From assembly GCA_025526935.1 (NCBI GenBank), contig JAHLKD010000029.1, positions 248,001 through 312,000 on the forward strand: a stretch of 64,000 bases of DNA. Reading direction: 5' to 3'. Of this stretch, positions 11,161 through 23,109 are shown piece after piece. A model generated the notes under the pieces. That model was not told the origin of the DNA, ran no database searches, and saw nothing but the letters and a program-made list of their open reading frames with translations. Origin of the DNA: Cladochytrium replicatum. Its lineage: Eukaryota > Chytridiomycota > Chytridiomycetes > Cladochytriales > Cladochytriaceae. Position numbers and translations under genes: made by a program. Position 1 is the first letter of the stretch; each line of letters starts with the position of its first letter.

Positions 11161-12652
11161 ATGATGGGAACACAATCTGCTCACCCCACACAACAGACAA
11201 TGGGTGACAGAGACCTATTTCATTCCGATCTCCAAAAGGAAATACCGACAGTGAACGCAGAAGCTGCCGCAGCCTGGGCCGTTCCCGAACCGACTCACGG
11301 CTCAAATGCAGATGGTCGGAGGTACCACAGTGAGAAAGTATGCTAGCATCACTTTGATTCTGTTCCTTCTCTGATTCAAGTGTTTTAGAATGCTCCCTAC
11401 GTACTCCCGGTAAGGATGCAGATTTTGGAAGTGAAGAGAAGCATGACTCACTTCTTCCCTAAGGACGATGTTAAGGAAGGTGCACGCTTGAACCTTCAGC
11501 ACCACCTCCTGCGACAGTTATGGGGTGGTCCAAATTACGCCGGTGTGACTGAGGCTGAGCTCCAACGTGGTCTGAAAGTTTTGGACAGCGGGTACGCTCA
11601 CACAAGACTGGCCTGTTGGAAAACACTCATTACTTTGATGGCCAGGTGCGGATCTGGAATTTGGTTGGCTGAAATGCAACGTGATTTTCCGAATGGCGAG
11701 TACTACGGATCGGTATTTTGCATGCATTCTGCATTTCAAGACGCATAAACGACTCTCTCGAATTAGGACATATCCACCACGGAATTCGCACAAAACTTCC
11801 AAAGTCTCACATCAAACAAGATTGTTCTCAATGAAGGGAATGTGCTAGAACGCCTCCCATGTAAGTTTATTCGAAAAGATGAGATTCAATAAAGTGACAA
11901 CCTGTTCCAAGACGATGACAACACATTCGATTACGGTATATGAGCAGTAGTACCTGGATTATGAATCTCATATTATTGTATATTAGTGCATCAGCAGATG
12001 CTGATCATCGCGATACCAGAGCAACAGTGGCCCGCCGCGATCGCTGAGCTTTGTCGTGTGCTAAAGCCTGGCGGAGTTCTGGACCTCGTCGAAGTAAGAT
12101 CTCTGAAACATTAAACCTATCAGCAGAACCAATGACTCCTCCGATAGCTTGATCCCATGCCTCAGCACCATGGGACACCTGCAAAGATCCAAAATGACAG
12201 AAACGATCTCGGCGCCGGGATGTTCAAAGCGCGCGGGATCGATCTGCATATCAGTAAGTGTGGCAAACTCCAAATAACCAGCTCCATTTATCTGATATCC
12301 CTTCAATTCAGGCGCAAAGCTCGCCAGCCTCGCTCGTGAAACTGGGCTTTTTGAAAAAGTCGACGAAGAAGGCAAGAAGGCAAACTTTGGATGGGGTGGT
12401 GAGATTGGGGTGCTCTGGAAGGAAAACATGAAGAAAGCACAGGCGAATATTGCAGCTTTTGCGACCGCAGCGCTTGGGATTACTGCCGAGGAGTGGGAAG
12501 CTGGAGACAAAGCTCTGGATGTTGAAGACGAGAGATCAAGGGCGTACCTACCCTGCGTACGTGTAAAGCTTCTCTCCCGAGTGCTGTTATAACAGACTCA
12601 CTGTTCATTGTATTTGCAGTATCGAGTGACCGCCTGGAAACGACAAGAATAA
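11161..12652 (+). CDS. SAM-dependent methyltransferase, array copy 1 (intact)
   Basis: Ten exons: 11161-11337, 11389-11409, 11464-11591, 11646-11712, 11767-11860, 11912-11935, 11987-12093, 12148-12253, 12312-12556 and 12620-12652. They give 333 residues in frame. Rossmann methyltransferase blocks are in order: motif I LDSGCGSGIWLAEM, post-I DFPNGEYYG, GNVLERLPYDDNTFDYV (motif II/III region) and RVLKPGGVLDLVE (motif IV). The usual LDVGCG valine is Ser here. The fold is that of class I methyltransferases of the LaeA/Methyltransf_25 kind; the acceptor substrate is unknown. The 21-nt second exon (NAPYVLP) is shared with copy 3. The start could be either of two adjacent ATG codons. Confidence 0.87.
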
Positions 12653-12992
12653 ACCAAAAATCGAGCGATCATAAAACAAAGGAATATCAAGCTATTTTGG
12701 TTCTCTACCATCATGCTTGAGTTATTGGATATCAGAAGTTGATATAAAAAGTCGAAGTACAATACAGATCGAAAAATATTCCCGCTGAGGTGCAAACACT
12801 GAAATTAAGTACAGGCATCTCGGATCCCCCAATATAAGACCATGACTGTTCCGCTGAGGGTAGCGCTGACAACACTTGCCTCGCACCTAATAGAAGTGCA
12901 TTGTAGTCAACGAAATATGATTTCAGCGAACTGCCAAGATTTGCGGTTTATTGACAAAACCCCTTTTCGGGGCTGAGCTGCAAGATACTTAG

Positions 12993-13800
12993 GATGTCAC
13001 ACAAACCGCCTTCGCGCAGGTGTTTCAAAACTTGTCGAAGCAGCGAAATACCCTTCTCGAGGGAAAAGTCTTGGGACGCCTGCCTGGTAAGTGTATCGAC
13101 GGAGAACGAAACCTTACATCATCTGAATAAGGTCACTGATCTCCGTTCCTGAAACAAAGTTTGATAACGGTAAGCCAGCGCAATCAGCAGCAGTCATCAC
13201 TGTGTCAATACATCTCAATTGTTTATCTAGTTCACCAACAGATGTTGGTTCTGGCTGTGTCAGAGCCGCTGCGGCCAGCGGTAATCGCCGAACTCACGCG
13301 AGTTCTGAGACCTGGGTGAGTATTGGATCTCGTTGATGCAACTCCTGATATTTTGGAAATGAAGTTGTGTACCAATGCAGTTGATTGCCACAGCTTGACC
13401 CGATGGCTGAACACATTGGCACACCGTCAGAAAATCAAATCGACAGAAATACTATCCCCACAATTATGTTTATGGCAAGAGGTATCGACATTCACGTTGG
13501 TAAGCCATGGTTACCATTACGTGCTCCCCATCACTCAAAATGGATAACCGGAATAAAAAGGAACTTAACTTGCAGAGGTGGCTCGAGAGAGTGGTCTGTT
13601 CGACTTTGTAAACGACGGACCCAGGAACGCGAAGTTCACACCTGCGGTGGGGAAGTAGGAATGCTGTCGCAAGTAAACGTTAGAAGAGCGCAAGCAAACA
13701 TGGTATCTTTTGCAACCACTGCACTTCAGGTGACTCCCGAGTAGTGGGAAGCTGGTGACACGATGTTAGCCGTGGAAGACCTTGACCTCATTTGCCTTGC
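12993..13800 (+). pseudogene. Methyltransferase array copy 2, decayed
   Basis: Stretches homologous to copies 1 and 3 appear in order: DVTQTAFAQVFQNLSKQ with KVLGRLP, QQMLVLAVSEPLRPAVIAEL, PMAEHIGTPSENQID with MFMARGIDIHV, and EVARESGLFDFV with ANMVSFATTALQVTPE. In-frame stops break it: TGA at 13317-13319 right after RPG of motif IV, and TAG at 13742-13744 in the WEAGD block. The 5' exons with motif I are missing from the 340 bp between copies 1 and 2. It is a relic and is not expected to be functional. Confidence 0.85.
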
Positions 13801-14192
13801 GCATGTAGATCACAGTCTACCATGGTGCGGACGTAACTAGTGGTATACAGTACCCTATTCTAGCACGATAACGACTGCACTGAAAAGCGCCGTGTACACG
13901 ATTTTTTCCTGTAATGGGGTCCGGACGCAAACTTCCTATCGAAATTTTTGTAGCAGAATGTTTTGAAAAAAGGATTATCTCTTCTCGCCAAACAACGGCA
14001 TCTTGTTATATCCACTTGCCCAGTCTGTTGAATAGTTAATCTCTACAGAGATCGGCCCGGACATGTTTAAGACAACTTGTTCTCAAATTTGTAGAGTCCG
14101 TTTGTTAATACGTGCCACCACTCCTTCCACGCCCCAGCACAACAAGCTGTTACAATTTGTCCGCATATTTGTGTTTTGCCCCTGGTTCGAGA

Positions 14193-15726
14193 ATGGGGAA
14201 CATTCGATCGGTTTACGAAAGGAAGGACATCAAGAGAGCGGTCCTGGACCCAAAGGCTGCAGCAACCTGGACCGTCCCAGACCGCGAAGTGAGCAATCCA
14301 TACGACACCGAAGTTCGCACATTCCATGGGGAGAAGGTAAAAATCAGAATCTCCAATGAATGATGTGATTGTTGACCAGCTACATACGCAGAAAGCACCA
14401 TACGTGCTTCCGGTAATCGACGACCGAATAAGCGGCTGATACACTTTTATTGAATGTAGCTTTCTCCACAGGATGATGTTAAGGAAGGTGCACGTCATAA
14501 TCTGATGCACCACCTTGTTCGGGCGCTCTGGGGCGGGCCAAATTTTGTCGGAATCACAGACGTCGATTTAAAACGCGGCCTCAAGATTCTCGACGTGGGG
14601 TATTGATTGCTGTCTGTCATAATGGAAATCTTATTTAATATTCATGACTGAATTAAGGTGTGGAAGTGGGATCTGGTTGGCCGAAATGCATCGAGATTAT
14701 CCGAATGGGGAGTACTTTGGAGTTGTAAGTACATGGCCCAGTCAGGTTTGTCTTGATTTGACCACACTTCGGAAGGATCTTAACACATCCGAGTTTGCAA
14801 AAGCATTCCAGAACATTGCAGACCAGAAGATTACTTTCGTGCAGGGAAACGTTTTAGAGCGACTTCCGTGTAAGATGCCTCATCTGTGAACTTCATAAAT
14901 GATTTGAACTCTTATAACATGCACTCTCTTTTTGATTGAAAACGACTCCACCATTTAGTTGAAGACAACACATTTGATTATGGTTTGCTTTGTCAATTCA
15001 TGCTTGCCACCCTGTTTATCATGTTCATGTTACAGTTCATCAGCAACGCCTCGTGCTTGCTATTCCAGAGCGTCTTTGGCGACCAGTGCTAGAAGAGCTG
15101 TCCCGTGTTCTGAAACCTGGTGGAGTCCTTGACATAGTTGAGGTGGGACATTAATCCACATGTACGTTTTATCGCTCACCATATACGCAGATTGATCCGA
15201 TGCCCCAGCACCATGGGTCACCATCAAAGCTCCAAATGGACAGAGAGGAACTATCGTTTAAAATGTTCATGGCTAGAGGGATCAATATCCGCATCGGTAA
15301 GCCGTGGGATCTGTTTTGCCCCCTTCAGACGTATACTTGAATTTCATCTATTGAAGGATCAACACTCCCCACTCTCGTTCGCCAAACAGCATTGTTCGAT
15401 CTCGTAATTGATGAAAAGAGAGACGCAAAGTTTGGATGGACAGAATCTGGAATTCTTTGGCATGATGCAGTGAACAAAGGGAAGGCTAGCATCGCCGCGT
15501 TTGCTATGGCTGCGCTCAACATAACGCAGGAGCAGTGGGAATCTGGTGACAAAGCTTTAGCCGAGGATGATGCCAAATCGAAGGCATACCTTCCTTGCGT
15601 GGGTGTCGGAGATAGCTTCAAGTCAGCTACACGCTAAACTTTCTTTTTGAAACATTTTCACAGCGTCGGATTGCTGCACGCAAACGTACCGATGAGTCGA
15701 TCAAAGTCCCCCTTCCAGCCTCGTAA
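14193..15726 (+). CDS. SAM-dependent methyltransferase, array copy 3 (intact)
   Basis: Ten exons: 14193-14336, 14392-14412, 14472-14599, 14658-14724, 14776-14869, 14959-14982, 15036-15142, 15191-15296, 15357-15598 and 15664-15726. They give 331 residues in frame. Motif I is the standard LDVGCGSGIWLAEM, followed by DYPNGEYFG, ITFVQGNVLERLP and RVLKPGGVLDIVE. Exons 2-8 have exactly the same lengths as in copy 1 (21, 128, 67, 94, 24, 107, 106 nt), so the two are recent tandem duplicates. The C-terminus differs from copy 1 and is basic (RRIAARKRTDES). Substrate unknown. One donor is GTTTGC, so splicing of that intron may be weak. Confidence 0.86.
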
Positions 15727-15884
15727 AAATTTGAACAGGGTCACCTCCTGGGATGGCGATGGCCCTTTTTTCGACCTCATTCGAAATTTGTTTCATATTT
15801 TCACTGTGCAGATTGCACTGCTTTCCCTGCTTATCTGTTCCATACCAATTTACTCCAGTCTAGCCGAAATATAACATTCTGAAC

Positions 15885-16190
15885 TCCGCGGACCCGATGA
15901 ACTTTCCAAAGCTATGTTCCCACTTTTCTGGCGAAATGGGAATGTTGTGGCAAGATGTGATCAACAAGGGCAAGGCTGCGATAGCCGCGTTTCCAAACGC
16001 TCCACTCCAGCTTACGCCAGAAGAGTGGGGAGCTGGCGACAAAGCGCTCGCTGAGGAAGACGCACGATCCTAAGCCCATCTTGCTTGCGTACGTCGTTCC
16101 ATTTCTGCGTGTGTAAAAATGTAAATCATTGATTGGATACAGTTCAGGGTTGCAGCGAGGAAGCCCATCAAACGAAGTCGACGAAGTTGA
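15885..16190 (+). pseudogene. Methyltransferase array copy 4, C-terminal remnant
   Basis: Only the last two exons are recognisable. The block GMLWQDVINKGKAAIAAF is followed by LTPEEWGAGDKALAEEDARS, then an in-frame TAA just before the LPC block, and after a spliceable gap by VAARKPIKRSRRS with a stop. It is closest to copy 3. Earlier exons are absent, so this is a truncated duplicate. Confidence 0.8.
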
Positions 16191-16237
16191 GATTCGTCGT
16201 GATAGTGTTGTTGAAGCTGCTGTTATAAATACTGCTC

Positions 16238-16423
16238 GCGAATTATTTCTTTTTTCCTCATCCAAGTAGAGATAAGTCTTAATCGCTCTTCCCTCTCTGC
16301 AATCTTGTTTTGCATGTTTGTGCGATTTCCGCGAATTATTTCTTTTTTCCTCATCCAAGTAGAGATAAGTTTTAATCGCTCTTCCCTCGCTGCAATCTTG
16401 TTATGCATGTTTGTGCGATTTCC
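16238..16423. repeat. Two tandem copies of a 93-bp unit
   Basis: Units 16238-16330 and 16331-16423 begin GCGAATTATTTC and end TGTGCGATTTCC. They differ at only a few positions. They sit just after methyltransferase copy 4. 93 is a multiple of three but no convincing gene crosses them. Confidence 0.9.
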
Positions 16424-16572
16424 GCAGCTGTTAAGGCAGACCGAAGCTCTGAAGGTCTCACCACATATGGGGAAGTAGCCAGCGAGTGCTATATCAGCTA
16501 AGGAAAATGTTATGCCCAGTCGCAGTGAATTTGCAGAGCACTTTATTCAAATTGGGCGATCCTCATGGCAAC

Positions 16573-17409
16573 CTAATGATCCTTCTTAATCAACTCCCGG
16601 ACTTTCTGATACTCCGGATACCACCCCAATCCCTGCGAAATATATTCAGTCAGCACCGGATCACGAAGAATCCTCTCGTTGACGAACGGGTTCGATTTTG
16701 TCCCCAAGAAGTTTAGCAGGAACCCACTCAGGATCGCATCAATCTCTGTTGGTCTTGCCGTTCCATGGAACCACCTCTGACCACCAGTTTTGATCTTCAC
16801 CACCTCCAACTTTGCGGAAAGGTCTTTTAGTGCATTTTCGAGAACGTCTTCAACTTCGCCGTCTGTGTATCTGCCAGCACCGGCACTGTTGAGAACGCCC
16901 TTCACCCGCCAGGTAAAGAACATAACAATCAGTGGGCGAAGGATCCACGGAATAGTGTCAAAGCTCTACAAAATGTCTTCAGCTATGAATAAGTAATGTT
17001 TTGGAGCGCTCACCTCGTCCGCAACGTGAAGTCGGTTCTCCTTTATGAACCATCGCTGACGGACGACCATCGGGTACACCCTGTCTTCCCAGTAGGATCT
17101 CCACGCCGCTGTATCTGCGCGCTGGGACGGGGTGAGTTCCAAATCCAGGTTGTGCGCAGCAAACGGCGCATCTTCGGTTTGACGCCTAGACACCAAGAAG
17201 CGAATTGCAAAGTGAGAGTCGGGGACTGTCTGCCCCTTGAATTGGATGAATGGAACTTTTCCGCGCGGAGCAGATGGCGGGAGTATGCTCTTGTGGGTGT
17301 AGGTGATACCGGCGAAGCGGAGGTAAGTTTCGAGTTTTTGGCAGAAACCGGAGGAAGACGGCTCGTCGTCTCTCTTAGGAGGTCCAAAAAGAAGAACTAA
17401 CTGGGCCAT
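16573..17409 (-). CDS. GST-fold protein of the metaxin / failed-axon-connections type
   Basis: Two exons, complement 17409-17014 and 16965-16573, give 262 residues. The N-terminal thioredoxin-like part has CQKLETYLRFAGITYTHK, followed by PRGKVPFIQFKGQTVPDSHF, which matches the FAXC/metaxin group rather than classical glutathione transferases. The C-terminal helical part has AAWRSYWEDRVYPMVVRQRW, then EVEDVLENALKDLS and the conserved end PTEIDAILSGFLLNF. A catalytic role is uncertain; related proteins include both detoxifying enzymes and mitochondrial outer-membrane import factors. No transmembrane anchor is obvious. Confidence 0.8.
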
Positions 17410-18191
17410 TTGGTAGCAACGTTAGAGATTCAAGTCTTTTAAATAGCCTTGGACCCCTGACCGTGTGGAACGTAACGTGTCTTCGCGGCAAATTCCGCGC
17501 AGACGCGTTCGGTTAAAAAAAAGAATATGAGGATTTTCTTTGGTTCTGTTCATCACCAAAAGGCAAAGACATGTGGAAATAACAGATAAACGGGAAATGA
17601 GGAGAATAAAATAACAGAAACATAGAAGGTTTTCTTGTTACTAAAATCTTTTCGGCAGACTAGCCCCAATTTCTTGCAACACTGTTTTGTCGTAAGTCAG
17701 GTCATACGGTAACCAAAAAGAGTGCACAAAGAAAGTAACTCAGAGTACTGCTATTACAAGGACCGTACACTTGCAAGATGGACTTTTCTTAATACCACAA
17801 AACTAAAACACAATGCGGTCAACTTGTAATCGATGCAAATCCGAGTGAGGCTCTCATAATGCATAACTTCGAACAGAAAGAAATGAAAAACTTGTAAGCG
17901 ATTTCTGCCTGCTGCACCAGACCCTGCGTCTACGGTGAAGAAAGCAACTCTACAAAACGAAAATAGACGGAAAGGGAAGCAAGAAAGAAATCATTCTGTC
18001 GCAGACTCAACGTTAGCATAACGTAACGAAAGGTTGCACACAGTGCAAGCGACTATTTCCAACAAAGGAGATTAAGGCAAAACAATATGCAGCAGGAGCA
18101 AAATGGCGGTAAAGAAATGTAAAGTAAAATGCCAGAAGTAAACTTGGAGACTTCCAAAACCGGTCCCTGGGTCTGTCTGCTTCATTTCTCT
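17410..18191. other. Intergenic region
   Basis: A 780-bp AT-rich stretch between the start of the GST-fold gene and the stop of the PH-domain gene, both on the minus strand. It should hold the promoter of the former and the 3' UTR of the latter. No gene or repeat seen. Confidence 0.55.
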
Positions 18192-21100
18192 TTACATCCC
18201 ATAGTTCCTCATATCCCCGGACATTTGCGTCTGCAAATCATCCAGCATCGCCAGCTCCTTATCCAATGGACTCATCCCCTGCGACATCGACCTCCCCATC
18301 TGTGGCGGCGTGGTTCCATACCCTCCTTGCTGAATCTGCAACTGCAAGACCGACGGGTTCGCCATCGCGCTTCCCATTGCCGTCGAGCTCCCATCAAAAG
18401 ACATCCCGAAACTAGGGTCATAAAGCCCTCCGCTATTATTGCTTCTCCGCTCCAGCGTTCCATTGTTCTCGAGGCTCGAGGAAACAGCGTAGCTTTGCCT
18501 CTGGTTCTGCTGCATAGCGAAATCCTGTGGCGGCACAATTTGTGTGGGCGAGAGTTGTGCGTTCGCAGTCGACTGCACCCAGCGCGCTATGCGGCTGGGA
18601 TCCGGTTGGCCCATCATGGAGGTGTACAAATTGCCAGGGATGTTGGAGCTTTGAGATTGTTGCGGGGGCGGGTCGCGCGATGGAGAGACGGCTGGGGCAG
18701 GCGTTGGGGCGGGGTTAGGCTGGTTGTTGTTCAAAGTTGTCGAGCTTGGGGTCTGGAAGATCGCGTTCAAGGCTGCTTGTTGCTGCGCAATACTCAGCTG
18801 ACTCTGCGAGCCTTGGGAACTGGTCAGACTCGTCTTGCTCGCACTAGCGGCTGGGTTCATGCCTGCGTACGGCAGAGAGGTGTTGGATGCGGATTTCTGC
18901 ATATTTGGGTTTTGTTGCTGTGGCTGCGGGGGGCTCATCGCTGGAGTTTGGGTGAACCCTCCCCCCGCGTTGTTGCGGACCATGTAGCCTTGGGGTAAGT
19001 TGTACCGGCCCATAAGGCTGCGATACCCACCGCTCGCGGACACTGAGCTGTTGTTCATGTACGTCGTGTTGGATGAAGGGGTGCTAGCTGGTGAATTAGA
19101 GTTTGCCCAAATCATGCTGCTTCGGTCCCCATCGAACGACTTGCTTCGGGAGTGGTTCGTCGAACCGTAAAGTTGCGGCATGACACCAATGGAGGTGTTC
19201 GTCATGACTGCACCAGCATATCCCGGTTGCTGCACATTCTGCTGCTGTTGCTGGTACAGACGAGCCTGCTGCAATTGTTGCTGCAACTGCTGCTGCTGCT
19301 GCTGTTGCATCGCATGCATCTGGACCTGCTGGGAATGTTGTTGTTGAGTCTGTTGCGGCTGCTGGTACTGCTGGTACTGCTGGAACTGCTGTTGTTGCTG
19401 TTCACGTTGCAAACTCTGCATCTGTTGTTGTTGCTGGTACTGCTGGAACTGCTGCTGCTGCTGCTGCTCCCGAAGCAAACTCTGTTGGGGTTGTTGGGCG
19501 TGCTGTTGTAGGCTCTGTACCTGCGGCAACTGCTGTTGTTGCTGCGGTACCTGCATGTTCACCGACTGCGGTCCGTAGCCTGCACCTCCGCCACTCATTG
19601 TCCCAGACTGATATTCGTTCGACGGTCGACGCATCCCTTGAGCTCCCTGAGGAATACCTTGTGGAATCCTCCCATCCTGAGACCCATAAGAATTCTGCCG
19701 TACCATTCCTGCTTGCCGTCCCATTATTAACCCCGCATTCCCAAATACCGCTTCAGACTTCATGCTCGGGTCCATCCCTGGCTCCATCGTGGGCGGCGGC
19801 CCTTGGTACACCCCCGGCGAGCTGGGAGCGGACTTACTCCGCATAGCCAACGTCTGGGGTGACACAGGCGACATTGGTCCGGGTACCGGACCACTCATCG
19901 TGCTTCCAACATCACCCTCGAGATCTTTGTACTCGTCGTCGTCCTCATCAAGGGACGCCAATGGGTCTGCGGCTGCGCGCTGGTTGCCACGGTTCTTTTT
20001 GGTGGCGCGGATGGGCGGTGTGCCCGGGATCGCGCGCTTGAGCATGCGGGTCCAATTTTTCATATCATCTTCGTCCTCGGTGAGAAGAGTGAAGGTGCGG
20101 CGGGGGCCAGTGCCTGCAGTCGAGGAAGGGATGCCAGGGTTGAGAGTCGAGATACGGCTGGGGGGTTGGGAGACTGTTGATTGCACTTCGATCAAGAACT
20201 TGCCCTGGGCGATTTTGGAGGAGATGCGGTCGCCTGTCACTGGGATGTCGCCGAGTGCCTTTTCATGCGGATCATTTTTCTGCAAGAAATCAAGCGATCA
20301 GGTCATAATTGCTGATGAAAAGGAACGAAAAGACTCACCTTGAAGTAGTACAACCGGCCTTCGACAAGAACGCAAAAGTACTTTTTGAAATTCTTGAACA
20401 ACCCCACCTGGACTCCAAGGAAACCCTGGTAAATCAACTTGTCCAGCCCCAATCCTCCAATAGTAACCTCCCCGCTCAACCCATTCGCACCTGCACCACC
20501 ATTACTCTTCTTTCCCTCCCCATCGTCCAAACCGAGCGTCTTCCTAGCCTTCATCGACGAATTATTAATCTCGTTCTCGCTCGCTCCAAGTCTCTCCAAA
20601 AGTTTCTTCGAAATCCCCGCCTCACCGCTCCTCGCGCTGGTCGCAGAGCGTCTTGACGCAGTATCAAATTCTGAATCCTCACGCACTCCGGGCGGAGCTG
20701 CGGCGTTTGCGAGCGAGTCAATGTCCACGCCTGCCTCCGAGCCGTCTTCTTCGTCGAGACGGAACTGAGCTGCTGCGAGCGCCGCCGCGGCGGAGAACCC
20801 TGTGCCCATGCTTCCTGTCGGTGCGCCTTGCAGTCTCGTGTAGCCGAAACCGCTCGAATTAAGGGAGGCCGGGGAGGTCACACCGAACGCACTGGATGTG
20901 AGCGAGGCGGCGGAAGGCGTTGGGGATTTGGTAGGTGGTGTGGTTGGGGCGGGGTGCTGAGGGTCGTACGATGCTCCAGGAGTTGGCGGGAGTGGTGAGA
21001 ACGGAGCTCCGTATGATGGAGGAATTCCCGACGGTCTCGTTGGAAAAATATCCCGGGTGGGAGTTTGCTTTGGTGTAGGGAGCTGATTTGGATCATACTG

Positions 21101-22471
21101 TCCCGGAAAGTGTGGAGGATTGGTTGGAGGCGGAGGAGGTGGTCCCATTTGAAGGAATGCTTGAGGAGGAATGCCAGGAGGTGGACCCTGCGGAGGTGGT
21201 GGCAAGGATCCGGATGGCTTCTGTTGCAGCTGGTTCGACCGCCGCGGCATATCGTCCATCTCTTTGATGGCATCGTCCAGCTCCGAGAGCAAGTCTTCAA
21301 GCGCGTCCACTTTAGATGAGCCAGGTGTTTTTGACTTTGGCGGACTGTTAGAAGCCAATGCAGCATTCGTTGCAATTTTCTGAATCACTTGGGCTGCAAC
21401 GGAGATCCGCTTAGATTTGACAGTGTCACCTGACGGCGTTTGGAGCGACGGGGATAGGGCCTGCGCAGCGAGAGAGATGCGACGGACGGCTTCGGACGAG
21501 CTAACCGTCCCGGTTGCGAGAATGTCCCGTAATTTAGAGGTCACCTCCAGAATTGCACGTTCACCATCTGGATCGTCGTCTACAATCTGAGGTTGAACCT
21601 GCGTCGAATAACTTTCTCTCCGCTCCGTGGGCAAATTCGCGAGGTCCAGGCCTACATCACCCATGATCGAATACCTCATGGAATCCAATGCAGCCAAGGC
21701 GTTCCCGAGGCTCGGGTTTTCGCTCATCGACGGGGGAGTAGCATTATTTGACGCGGCGGCTGCCGTTCGAGGAGGAGGCAAGGATTCGGATCCAAAGGAT
21801 GGAATCTGAGGGAAATCTGGTGGTGCCGAGTAAGGAGTCTGCACATCATTGATTCCCTCAAACTCTTGCGATTCAGTCGACCCACCCTGCACAACCGAGT
21901 CCAGTTCTGATTCCGAGGCATCCTCTTTGACTCGCTCACGGTTTCCAGGGGTCGTATGGCGCCTGTCAGGTCTAGGCTTTGTGTCAATCAAGTCGTCCAA
22001 CTTTTCTCTGAGCGAGTCGATGTCTAGCTGCTTCACTGGGTTCGCTTTCGGTACTGCTGGTGGGAGAGCTGGTGGGTACGTTGAAGTCGACGGAGTAGTG
22101 GCAGATGTAGGTGTTCCTTGCGATGAAGATGATGCAGGAACACCTGAGCCTCGCTTCACGAAACTACCCCAAGGCGAGCTACCGGCGCTGAGGATGCTTG
22201 GGCCAGCTGTAAATCCAAGGTCTAATTTTGGCGATGGTGCGGAACCAACGTTGCCGTAGAGGGCCTTTTGTGCAGCGACGAATGATGACGCAGGTTTTGT
22301 CGAAGGAGAGCTATCTACAGCTTTCGACGAGGACTGCGAGGATGTTGCGTTCGGTCTAGAATCTTCGGAATGGTCTACAGTTGCCGGTGCACCGGCGGGA
22401 GTGTTAGGTGGTGTTCCTTGTCGTTCGGGCATATTAGAGCCGCCTTCTGAAGTTGGGGACGTAGCCCACAT
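18192..22471 (-). CDS. Large disordered Q-rich protein with a PH domain
   Basis: Two exons, complement 22471-20339 and 20279-18192, give 1406 residues. The single intron falls inside a pleckstrin-homology domain. Exon 1 ends with IYQGFLGVQVGLFKNFKKYF, a short linker and LYYFK; exon 2 begins KNDPHEKALGDIPV and continues with RRTFTLLTEDEDDMKNWTRM, whose Trp fits the C-terminal PH helix. The PH domain (about 680-810) suggests binding to phosphoinositides or proteins at membranes. The N-terminal 650 residues are Ser/Pro-rich with a helical stretch (VDALEDLLSELDDAIKEMDD) and polyproline. The C-terminal 600 residues are Gln-rich and disordered. No catalytic domain is seen. It may act as a scaffold for signalling or cytoskeleton, which is inference. 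Confidence 0.82.
19225..19560 (-). repeat. CAG/CAA-rich polyglutamine coding tract
   Basis: Low-complexity coding DNA within exon 2 of the PH-domain gene, reading Gln runs separated by single Leu, Tyr or Arg codons. Mixed CAG/CAA use suggests it is not a pure expanding microsatellite. Confidence 0.8.
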
Positions 22472-23109
22472 AATGTCTTATTTTTGGTTTGGTGATGGTG
22501 ACACCGAAAAGAGAGTAGCGTGCTAGTTTAAGGATGCAAAAGAAAATCAGGAAGCGTTCGAACACTTAAGTGTTTGGGGAAAATGCCAATCTGTGGGTGG
22601 CACACCATAATACCTGGTCCAAGGAACTGAATCGGCAAGCAGAGGCACTTGGGAGGGAGTAGCGCTCCTCAGGGTCTCAGCGGATGCGAATCCGAGTCCA
22701 GCAGAGATAGACGGGCCACCACAAGTGCGACTTTCGATTCCACAGAGAATTTGCGGGTTGCTGGGAACGGACACGTGGGACGGACGAGACGGGGGTGGTG
22801 GTTGGGAGGGAGCTGTTGGCTGCGCTTGGCTTTAGCTGGTGTTGCTACACAAACGAACGGTGCCCGTTGCCAGAGTCTCCGAGGGTTATTGGTTCGGGTT
22901 CGATCAACAAACGCCCCTCAAGTTGTCAACCAATAATAACCACCAGATGGAACGAAAGCTATTTGTGGAGGTCGTCAGTACATCAAAGAAAGGAAGGAAT
23001 CGGTTGGATGAAACTAACGGATGCAAAACACAATTGTATTGTTTTCCGCTACTCGACAGATTAAATCCTATAGAACATACTACATACACAGTACACAAGC
23101 TATCTCAAA
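22472..23109. other. Intergenic region
   Basis: A 638-bp spacer upstream of the PH-domain gene and downstream of the OTU gene. Short ORFs on both strands show no recognisable protein. Presumed promoter and 3' UTR. Confidence 0.5.

Noticed and set aside
13311-13400. Possible intron that would rescue the stop in methyltransferase copy 2
   Set aside because: A GTGAGT donor at 13315 and the CCACAG acceptor exist, but joining them shifts the frame and deletes the conserved motif IV end; a second stop at 13742 remains.
18129-18998. 289-codon plus-strand ORF opposite the PH-domain gene
   Set aside because: The translation is Arg/His/Leu-rich, typical of antisense to Gln/Ser/Pro-rich coding DNA; no family features.
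19152-19511. Leu-rich plus-strand ORF that looks like a membrane protein
   Set aside because: It is the antisense reading of CAG/CAA polyglutamine codons, giving poly-Leu artefactually.
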